Source: Lutibacter sp. (GTDB lineage Bacteria > Bacteroidota > Bacteroidia > Flavobacteriales > Flavobacteriaceae). Taken from it: 12,024 nt of DNA. The notes beneath the pieces were generated by a model. That model saw only the letters and a list, made by a program, of their open reading frames with translations, did no database searches and was not told the origin of the DNA. The stretch spans positions 1 to 12,024 of the forward strand of contig JAUVOS010000061.1 in assembly GCA_030599055.1 (NCBI GenBank). Direction: 5' to 3'. The position numbers and the translations under genes are program-made. This document shows positions 6,872 through 12,024 of the stretch, piece by piece. The first letter of the stretch is position 1. Each line of letters begins with the position of its first letter.

Positions 6872-7086
6872 GGTATCTATTCAGCCAAATTTTCCTCACG
6901 CAAAGGCGCAAAGGCGCTAAGCTTATGAATGCCTGCCTGTCAAGACGGTAGACAGGCAAAGCATTTATCTTTGCATTTTTTAATGCTATATTCTCACAAA
7001 AAAATGAGGAAAAGACAAATATATTGTCTATTTCTTTGCGTTTTTGCGCCTTTGCGTGAAATAAAAGAACTGGGTGAAGGAGTTAC
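6872..7086. repeat. CGCAAAG inverted-repeat element, copy C
   Basis: Perfect 17-bp terminal inverted repeats TCACGCAAAGGCGCAAA at 6896-6912 and 7043-7059. Outside them is GGTATCTATTCAGCCA (6872-6887) and, in reverse orientation at about 7070-7086, GTAACTCCTTCACCCA, both matching the outer arm of copies A and B. The centre has ATGAATGC (6925-6932) and AAAGCATTTAT (6958-6968), separated by a 25-bp palindromic insert (6933-6957: arms GCCTGTC and GACAGGC around AAGACGGTA). A small GCATT/AATGC hairpin follows at about 6972-6985. It fills most of the 352-bp gene-free stretch between mce and ftsX; no ORF was seen there. Confidence 0.72.
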
Positions 7087-7132
7087 TTTTGACTTTTAAT
7101 TGTAGTTTTGAGTTATAGGTTCTGGTTGTATG

Positions 7133-7160
7133 TCGTTAATCGTATATCATAAATCGTCTT
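7133..7160. repeat. Degenerate 7-bp tandem repeat overlapping the mce stop
   Basis: Four consecutive 7-bp units: TCGTTAA, TCGTATA, TCATAAA and TCGTCTT. The third unit contains the mce stop codon (minus-strand TGA at 7147-7149), so the last residues of the protein (DDL) are encoded within the repeat. Confidence 0.45.
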
Positions 7161-7548
7161 GACACAACTCAATCAAAACTCCATTCGTACTTTTAGGATG
7201 CAAAAACACAACTAATTTGTTGTCTGCGCCTTTTTTCGGTGTATCATTTAACACTGTAAAACCTTCTAATTTCATACGTTCAATTTCAGCGTAAATATCT
7301 TTTACAGCAAAAGCGATATGATGTATTCCTTCTCCTTTACGTTCTATAAATTTAGCAATAGGACTTGAAGGATTTGTCGCTTCTAACAATTCAATTTTAT
7401 TGGGACCCGATTTAAAAAATGAAGTAGTAACTCCTTCGCTTTCTACCGCTTCTGATTTGTAGGGAGGTTTTCCAAAGAGTTTAGAAAATAACTCATTCGA
7501 TTTTTCTAAATCTTTTACGGCAATACCAATATGTTCTATTTTTTTCAT
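7147..7548 (-). CDS. mce: Methylmalonyl-CoA epimerase
   Basis: Interconverts the 2R and 2S forms of methylmalonyl-CoA in the cytoplasm, linking propionyl-CoA metabolism and succinyl-CoA. The 133-residue protein is a complete vicinal-oxygen-chelate protein with two beta-alpha-beta repeats. Metal-ligand candidates by family pattern are H6 (IEHIGIAV), E53 (KIELLEA), H76 or H77 (GEGIHHIAF) and E127 (VLIELCQ). GEGIHHIAFAV (72-82) is the most diagnostic motif. Other VOC enzymes share the fold, but this motif set and the length favour the epimerase. ATG at 7546-7548. It has a good promoter match upstream and diverges from rbfA. No methylmalonyl-CoA mutase gene is in the window. Confidence 0.93.
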   Translation of the reverse strand: MKKIEHIGIAVKDLEKSNELFSKLFGKPPYKSEAVESEGVTTSFFKSGPNKIELLEATNPSSPIAKFIERKGEGIHHIAFAVKDIYAEIERMKLEGFTVLNDTPKKGADNKLVVFLHPKSTNGVLIELCQDDL

Positions 7549-7576
7549 TTTTTTAAATATAAATTAGAAAATCAGA

Positions 7577-7607
7577 CAAAGTTACTATTTTATGTGGGTT
7601 AGTTCAA
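7577..7607 (-). promoter_or_regulatory. Bacteroidota-type promoter for mce
   Basis: On the minus strand TTG (7605-7607) is followed after 20 bp by TAACTTTG (7577-7584), an exact TAnnTTTG match. The box ends 28 bp before the mce ATG, a fitting leader length. It lies in the divergent mce/rbfA spacer; I found no equally good match facing rbfA. Confidence 0.6.
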
Positions 7608-7687
7608 TATAAAAAATTCTTAAACTTTGAATAGTAGCGCTTAAACCAAATTATTATTCCGTAATTTGTATGCTCAAATCAAGAATG

Positions 7688-8080
7688 ATGGAAACGAACA
7701 GACAAAAGAAAATAGCAGGAGTAATTCAAAAAGATATTGCTGAGATATTACAAAATGCCATGCGAGAATCAGGTCAAGGTGTTATAATCACTGTTACAAA
7801 GGTGCAGATTACACCCGATCTTAGTGATGCAAAAGTATATATAAGTATATTTCCAACCGAAAATCGCGATAAAATTGTTATGGAAACACAAGAACATACG
7901 CATGCTATAAAACATCAATTAGCACAACGTACTAGGCACCAGCTTCGTCGTGTACCCGAGCTACATTTTTTTATGGACGATTCGTTAGATTATATTGAAG
8001 GCATTGACAAAGCTCTAAAAGGAGATCTTGAGGATCCGATTAAACATCCAGAAATTTTACCGAAAAGAAAAAAGATTTAA
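7688..8080 (+). CDS. rbfA: 30S ribosome-binding factor RbfA
   Basis: RbfA binds the 30S subunit during late maturation and helps process the 5' end of 16S rRNA. The KH-like single-domain protein shows RQKKIAGVIQKDIAEILQ near the start, TPDLSDAKVYISIFP in the middle and ELHFFMDDSLDYIEGIDKAL near the end, all typical of the family. An in-frame ATG also exists at 7670 (six residues longer, MLKSRM) and one at 7685. I chose 7688 because METNRQKK is the usual family start in flavobacteria (from memory); this gives 130 residues. The upstream ATG at 7670 cannot be excluded. The permease gene starts 6 bp after the stop, so the two are probably one operon. Confidence 0.95.
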   Translation: METNRQKKIAGVIQKDIAEILQNAMRESGQGVIITVTKVQITPDLSDAKVYISIFPTENRDKIVMETQEHTHAIKHQLAQRTRHQLRRVPELHFFMDDSLDYIEGIDKALKGDLEDPIKHPEILPKRKKI

Positions 8081-8086
8081 CAGCTT

Positions 8087-9289
8087 TTGAATTTCTCATT
8101 TTATATAGCCAAACGATATTTAGTATCAAAAAGCAGCAATAATGCAATAAACATTATTACAATTATTGCATCGATTGGAACAATAGTAGCCACTGCTGCA
8201 TTATTTGTTGTCTTATCCGGTTTTTCGGGTTTAAAGGATTTTAGCCTCTCTTTTTTTAAAGCAGCAGATCCGGATATTAAAATTTCGGCCTCTTCAGGAA
8301 AAACGTTTATTTATACGGACTCATTAGCAAATTTGTTGAAAGATGATGAATCAATTGCCCATTTTTCCAAAATACTTGAAGAACGAGCCTTTTTTAATTA
8401 TCGAAATAAAGAACACATCGCCTATATTAAGGGAGTTGATAACGAATATTTGAATGTTATTAGAATTGACACAGCCCTTTTGGCAGGGAAATGGTTGACA
8501 CCCGATTTTCCTTATGGAGTGGTTGTTGGTAACGGAATCGCGAATAAATTGTCTTTGGGAATTGATTATTTAGATCCGTTAACGGTTTACGTTCCAAAAC
8601 CAGGAGATACTTATAATTTAGAAAATCCATCAGATTTAGTACACAGTATTGAAACACGAAGTACAGGTGTTTTTTCTTTTATAGATGATATAGATAGTAA
8701 ATATGTATATGCTTATTTGCCTGTTGTTCAAGAATTATTACAATATCCGTTAGATAAAATTAGTGGTATTTCTATGCAGCTAACAGAAGGAGTGAATGCT
8801 TCTGATTTTGCAGAAAAATTACAAGCTAAAATTGGAGATTCCTACAAGGTACAAACTCGTGCACAGCTTAATGCGGTGTTTTATAAAATGTTAAATACAG
8901 AAAACTTAGTCTTGTATTTTATTTTCACTTTGGTATTAATCATTGCATTATTTAATATAATTGGCGCAATAATCATGATGATTTTAGATAAAAAGAGCAA
9001 TTTAAAAACGCTATTAAATCTAGGCACGGATATTAAAGATCTCAAAAAAGTATTTATTTATCAAGGCTTTTTACTCAGCTTTTTTGGATTGCTTGTAGGT
9101 TTGTCTTTGGGGATACTATTAGTTTTTTTACAAGATCGTTTTCAGTTGTTTATGATCAATGATTTTTTAGCGTATCCTGTGGCATTTACGCTAGAAAATA
9201 TTTTACTGGTAATTATTACAATGATAATTTTAGGCTATTTGGCAGCTAGAATTGCCAGTAGTAGAATTAGTGAAAAGATGTTGGAATAA
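8087..9289 (+). CDS. LolC/LolE-like ABC transporter permease
   Basis: A 400-residue permease of the FtsX/MacB superfamily with the Lol layout: N-terminal amphipathic segment FYIAKRYL (5-12), first membrane helix at about 22-45, a periplasmic domain at about 46-270, then three helices at about 273-300, 323-348 and 368-388. The loop KKSNLKTLLNLGTDIKDLKKVF (302-323) corresponds to the coupling helix that contacts the ATPase. LolC/E-type proteins release lipoproteins from the inner membrane for transport to the outer membrane; the match is by layout, so another substrate is possible. No LolD-like ATPase gene is nearby. The start is TTG (8087-8089), 6 bp after rbfA; no ATG fits the conserved N terminus. 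It converges with the DUF3570 gene, with 5 bp between stop codons. Confidence 0.9.
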   Translation: MNFSFYIAKRYLVSKSSNNAINIITIIASIGTIVATAALFVVLSGFSGLKDFSLSFFKAADPDIKISASSGKTFIYTDSLANLLKDDESIAHFSKILEERAFFNYRNKEHIAYIKGVDNEYLNVIRIDTALLAGKWLTPDFPYGVVVGNGIANKLSLGIDYLDPLTVYVPKPGDTYNLENPSDLVHSIETRSTGVFSFIDDIDSKYVYAYLPVVQELLQYPLDKISGISMQLTEGVNASDFAEKLQAKIGDSYKVQTRAQLNAVFYKMLNTENLVLYFIFTLVLIIALFNIIGAIIMMILDKKSNLKTLLNLGTDIKDLKKVFIYQGFLLSFFGLLVGLSLGILLVFLQDRFQLFMINDFLAYPVAFTLENILLVIITMIILGYLAARIASSRISEKMLE

Positions 9290-9294
9290 TAATC

Positions 9295-10746
9295 TTAATC
9301 CACTAAAAATTTCAAACCACCGGTTATAATATCAGCTTGTAAACCCGTTGTGCGTTTATAGTGATTATAACGTAGATTAATAGATTTTAAGTTGATTTTC
9401 CAAAGTTTTATTTTTGATAAAACATCTGTATATTTTAAACCCATACCGTACTGATTGGCTGAAAAATTTGATAAATCATAATCTGAAGTATAATAGGTTT
9501 CGGTAGAAAGATGTGTATTAAAAGGTGCAAAATAATCAGCTTGATTTTGTATATAATACCTATATGTTGGATAAGCTGTAAATCCTTTTCCTAACTTAAT
9601 AGGTAGTTCAACTGAATAGGTATGCGCCAAAACACCCCAATCATCCCAATAAAAACGATAATAATTACGAATAGTTAAAAATTCGTTGATATAATAATGC
9701 AAACGCATTCCTACGGGTATTTTTAAACGATTGTTTGGTAAACGTTCGATATCGTCAGCCAACATAAAAAAATCTGTATTACTCGGATCTGTATAAAGCT
9801 GATTAGGATCAGATATACTTTCTGGATTTCCTATGTAAAACTTATTGGTATCAGCAAAATAAATACGGTGATAAGGCGTAGATAGCAAACCTTCTTGTCT
9901 AACCACATCAAAAAACATAGATGTTTGTAATTTTTTTGATAGTATTTGTGAAAAACTTAAAGATACAGAATACGAATTTCGCCCTTTGTCTTTAATACTC
10001 GAAAATTTAATAGGATTATACGAGTCCACACTTTGACTCCATATTTCAATACCTTCAAAAAAGCCATCATTTAAGTTGCCATCAACTTCTTCAAAAGTTT
10101 TTAGTTCAGTAGGATATTCAGGTCTCCATTGATCTAGATATACGTTAGCTTTAATACCTATTTCTGTATTTTTTTGATTAAATAATTGTGTAAAACCACC
10201 TCCAAAACCAATAGATGTATAATCATACTCTGTACTAAATGCACCATGAGCAGACAAAATACTGTTACGTGAATTACTAGAATGCTCGAAACTAACAGAA
10301 ACGGAGCTTAAAACATCTTTCTTTGATGCTCCGCTAGAAGCAATCCATGGGCTTCCTGTAGTCAGTGCCGGATTAAAATCGTCATCCTTGTCATCATCGT
10401 CATCGTCATCGTCATCCTCACCTCCTTGTGAAGCTCCCGAAGCACCTGTATCAAAAGGGTTTAAATTGCTAGATGAAGCTGAACTATAGGCAGACAAACC
10501 GGCATCAACCGTTAAAACAGCATCAGCATTTAGCGGAATACTAACAATAAGTGTCGGCGTTAAATTCCATAATTCCTCTGTTCCAATGCCACCACCTACA
10601 GATGAATTTAAGCCATCTTGCGTATAATAACTCATCAATAAATCAACTTCTGTTTTTTCTAATACTTTCTTTTTATAATCTAGGTTTTCTTGTGCAAAAG
10701 ATGCGAAAACAGCTAAAAGTAATATGTATAATATGTTTTTTTTCAT
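9295..10746 (-). CDS. DUF3570 family outer-membrane beta-barrel protein
   Basis: A 483-residue secreted protein with a signal peptide (1-18, cleavage likely near SFA/QE) followed by long alternating amphipathic strands with many Tyr, Trp and Asn residues, as in outer-membrane barrels. YDYTSIGFGGGFTQLFNQKN (174-193) and NVYLDQWRPEYPTEL (201-215) resemble DUF3570 members. An N-terminal Ser/Gly-rich region (about 82-145) contains TGASGAS (100-106), a nine-residue Asp run (111-119) plus DDD (121-123), and SSGASKKD (137-144). The function is unknown. It lies downstream of apbE and the DUF4266 gene in the same orientation. ATG at 10744-10746; the 30-codon ORF upstream ends in an ATGA overlap with this start. 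Confidence 0.88.
   Translation of the reverse strand: MKKNILYILLLAVFASFAQENLDYKKKVLEKTEVDLLMSYYTQDGLNSSVGGGIGTEELWNLTPTLIVSIPLNADAVLTVDAGLSAYSSASSSNLNPFDTGASGASQGGEDDDDDDDDDKDDDFNPALTTGSPWIASSGASKKDVLSSVSVSFEHSSNSRNSILSAHGAFSTEYDYTSIGFGGGFTQLFNQKNTEIGIKANVYLDQWRPEYPTELKTFEEVDGNLNDGFFEGIEIWSQSVDSYNPIKFSSIKDKGRNSYSVSLSFSQILSKKLQTSMFFDVVRQEGLLSTPYHRIYFADTNKFYIGNPESISDPNQLYTDPSNTDFFMLADDIERLPNNRLKIPVGMRLHYYINEFLTIRNYYRFYWDDWGVLAHTYSVELPIKLGKGFTAYPTYRYYIQNQADYFAPFNTHLSTETYYTSDYDLSNFSANQYGMGLKYTDVLSKIKLWKINLKSINLRYNHYKRTTGLQADIITGGLKFLVD
10378..10416. repeat. In-frame GATGAC microsatellite encoding an Asp run
   Basis: On the minus strand, alternating GAT and GAC codons encode nine aspartates, then Lys, then three aspartates (residues 111-123 of the DUF3570 protein). 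The hexanucleotide GATGAC unit recurs with few interruptions. Because the unit is a multiple of three, slippage would lengthen or shorten the acidic loop without breaking the frame. Confidence 0.85.
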
Positions 10747-10835
10747 ATAACCAAATTAATAATTTTTATAGGTGTCATATGCGACTCGCTTTTAGTCATC
10801 CCCTTGTGTGTCAAAACTAGATGTGCTCGTTTCAT
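10743..10835 (-). CDS. Possible 30-residue ORF between DUF4266 and DUF3570
   Basis: An ATG at 10833-10835 opens a 30-codon frame whose TGA (10743-10745) overlaps the DUF3570 ATG as ATGA. The peptide starts MKRAHLVLTHKGMTKSESH and ends with INLVI; it has no signal peptide or recognised domain. The start context is an exact 15-bp copy (CTCGTTTCATTTTTT on the plus strand, 10826-10840) of the DUF4266 start region (11045-11059), so translation initiation is plausible. It may be a real small protein, a leader that couples translation to DUF3570, or a remnant of a duplication. A 30-codon open frame by chance is not rare, so confidence is low. Confidence 0.3.
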   Translation of the reverse strand: MKRAHLVLTHKGMTKSESHMTPIKIINLVI

Positions 10836-10844
10836 TTTTTAAAA

Positions 10845-11054
10845 TTAGTTACAACCACAACCACCACCACTTTTACCTCCATTTGCGCCAGCTGCAGCTT
10901 CTCTATAAACTTGAAAGGTAGTTTCAAAACGTTCCATTTTTGAAGCTGACAGAACCATATCAGGATCATTTATATATACTTTTTGATATTCTTTTACTAC
11001 TGTGCAAGAACTAAGTACTAGCATAAGAATGACAATAATGAGAACTCGTTTCAT
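10845..11054 (-). CDS. DUF4266 family small lipoprotein with GGGCGCN tail
   Basis: A 69-residue lipoprotein: hydrophobic signal (4-14), lipobox LSSC with Cys17, then YINDPDMVL (27-35), an REAAAGANGG segment (51-60) and the C-terminal GKSGGGCGCN tail with C66 and C68. This fits DUF4266. The function is unknown. The two Cys in a Gly-rich tail could bind a metal or cofactor or form a thiol pair; this is inference. Its start overlaps the apbE stop by four bases (ATGA, 11051-11054), which indicates translational coupling. No acidic residue follows Cys17, so surface export is not indicated and a periplasm-facing location is likely. Confidence 0.85.
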   Translation of the reverse strand: MKRVLIIVILMLVLSSCTVVKEYQKVYINDPDMVLSASKMERFETTFQVYREAAAGANGGKSGGGCGCN

Positions 11055-12024
11055 TTTTTTTCTATTTTAAATTCTAGAGTATTTGTAGTGTAAAATTGAT
11101 TGGTATCATCTATAATAATTGCCTCTACACCCTTTATTTGATTGATAAAATTAAGTCCGGTTTTTACGCCCATTACAAAAACCGAAGTTGCCAAGGCGTC
11201 TGCTAGTTCTGCTTTAGGAGCAAAAATTGTAACACTTTTTATTCCTGTGGTTGGATAGCCAGTTCTTGGATTGATAATATGTGCATAACGTTGTTCATTG
11301 AATACTACAAACTTTTCATAGTTTCCAGAAGTTACTACTGCTTGATTGTTTATGGGCAACCAACTAAAAACTTTAGCGGTATTTAACGGATTGGTTATTC
11401 CTACAAGCCAATTGGTATCATCGGGTTTTTTACCCCATGCGTTTAGATCACCTGAAGCATTGATAATACCGGATTTTACCCCTAGATTTATTAACAGAGA
11501 TTTCGCTTTATCAGCAGCATAGCCTTTACCGATTGCTCCAAATCCGATTTTCATTCCTTTGTGTTTTAAAAAAACCGTTTGTGCAGTAGCATCAATAATA
11601 ATATTTTGATAGCCTATTTTTTTAACAGAAGTACTAATTTGCAATTCAGATGGCATTTCTTTCATGCTTCCGTCAAATTTCCAAATTTTATCCATAGAGG
11701 CATAAGTGATATCAAACGCTCCATCGGTTATCTTTGATATTTGAATACTTCGTTTGATTAAATCAATTAGCTCTTTATCGACCGTTACAGGTTGTATTCC
11801 TGCATTTTTATTGATTAATGAGGTTTGCGAATTTGGACTCCATGAGGATATTAATTTTTCTATTCTTTTGATTTCGGTTATTGCACTGTCAATATAATCT
11901 TTTCCAATTTCTTTATTATTTGCCACTACGCTAATTTCAAAACGACTGCCCATTAACGTTAAAACCTTACTGTAGGTTTGTTGTTGCGCAGTTGCAAATT
12001 GTGTAATGAATAATATAAAAATAA
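11051..12024 (-). CDS. apbE: FAD:protein FMN transferase ApbE, 5' end outside window
   Basis: ApbE attaches FMN from FAD to Ser or Thr residues of extracytoplasmic proteins. Numbering from the internal Met at 11953, motifs are GSRFEISV (2-9), SSWSPNSQTSLIN (37-49), DGAFDIT (78-84), GAIGKGYAADKA, SGNYEKF, HIINPRTGYP and ADALATSVFVMG; the last contains the Asp and Thr that hold Mg in family structures. The ATG at 11951-11953 is not the start. The frame stays open to the window edge and encodes a signal-peptide-like end (IFILFITQFATA) with cleavage likely at ATA/QQQ, followed by TYSKVLTLMGSRF. The enzyme is therefore probably exported, and its start lies beyond 12024. It is the first visible gene of the apbE-DUF4266-DUF3570 unit. 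Confidence 0.93.
   Translation of the reverse strand, partial: IFILFITQFATAQQQTYSKVLTLMGSRFEISVVANNKEIGKDYIDSAITEIKRIEKLISSWSPNSQTSLINKNAGIQPVTVDKELIDLIKRSIQISKITDGAFDITYASMDKIWKFDGSMKEMPSELQISTSVKKIGYQNIIIDATAQTVFLKHKGMKIGFGAIGKGYAADKAKSLLINLGVKSGIINASGDLNAWGKKPDDTNWLVGITNPLNTAKVFSWLPINNQAVVTSGNYEKFVVFNEQRYAHIINPRTGYPTTGIKSVTIFAPKAELADALATSVFVMGVKTGLNFINQIKGVEAIIIDDTNQFYTTNTLEFKIEKK

Noticed and set aside
7670..7687. Upstream ATG as the rbfA start
   Set aside because: The six added residues (MLKSRM) are not typical of the family, whereas METNRQKK at 7688 is; this remains a judgement that cannot be proved from sequence.
9287..9297. Terminator between the convergent permease and DUF3570 genes
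   Set aside because: Only 5 bp separate the stop codons and no hairpin with a U tract is visible around them.
10812..10819. TAGTTTTG as an internal promoter for DUF3570
   Set aside because: No -33 partner at the right distance, and it lies inside the 30-codon ORF; co-transcription with DUF4266 is simpler.
10551..10820. Plus-strand open frame of 89 codons
   Set aside because: Antisense to the DUF3570 signal peptide and strands and to the 30-codon ORF; no domain and no promoter. Similar antisense frames at 5089-5313, 6466-6747 and 8460-8657 were rejected for the same reason.
11951..11953. ATG as the start of apbE
   Set aside because: The frame is open upstream to the window edge and encodes a signal-peptide-like segment followed by TYSKVLTLMGSRF, the usual ApbE N-terminal context, so this Met is internal.

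Overview
The window is low-GC DNA with a strongly flavobacterial gene set (phylum Bacteroidota, probably family Flavobacteriaceae). Supporting signs are the ftsX-DUF3098-uppP-truB block, DUF3570 and DUF4266 genes beside apbE, rbfA followed by a LolC/E-like permease, and three upstream regions with the Bacteroidota promoter pattern (TTG, about 20 bp, TAnnTTTG). No RNA genes, CRISPR array, integrase or transposase gene were seen. Genus and species cannot be told from the sequence alone.

Layout. Positions 1-159 hold a tandem ACACGAATT remnant. 160-1919 (minus) is a two-gene unit: a lipoprotein of the endonuclease/exonuclease/phosphatase fold, then a membrane-anchored protein of unknown function. 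1920-2447 is non-coding, with a promoter and a large inverted-repeat element (copy A). 2448-6794 (minus) is the ftsX-DUF3098-uppP-truB block, interrupted between uppP and truB by an AAA ATPase gene that has its own promoter-like sequence and a second repeat element (copy B). 6795-7146 is non-coding and holds the third element (copy C). mce (minus) and rbfA plus a LolC/E-like permease (plus) diverge from about 7550-7690. The permease converges on the last block, 9295-12024 (minus): apbE (cut by the window edge), a DUF4266 lipoprotein, a possible 30-codon ORF, and a DUF3570 beta-barrel protein.

How the genes fit together. The central block is housekeeping: cell division and envelope remodelling (FtsX), recycling of the peptidoglycan lipid carrier (UppP), tRNA modification (TruB), ribosome maturation (RbfA), lipoprotein export (LolC/E-like) and propionate/methylmalonate metabolism (Mce). 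The most system-like part is the right end. A secreted ApbE flavin transferase is translationally coupled to a tiny lipoprotein ending in a Gly/Cys tail (GGGCGCN), and a predicted outer-membrane barrel follows with S/T-G-A-S motifs and an aspartate run. This looks like an envelope redox or cofactor system, but its function is not established by the sequence.

The other notable signal is non-coding. Three related elements of about 150-245 bp share CACGCAAAGG terminal inverted repeats, an outer GGTAACTGTTCAGCCA-like arm and a central ATGAATGC/GCATTCAT hairpin. In copy C the hairpin loop carries a 25-bp palindromic insertion, and in copy B the loop is reverse-complemented relative to copy A. Other intergenic stretches carry short tandem words of 7-14 bp, including four perfect TTCTGTG copies just upstream of uppP.
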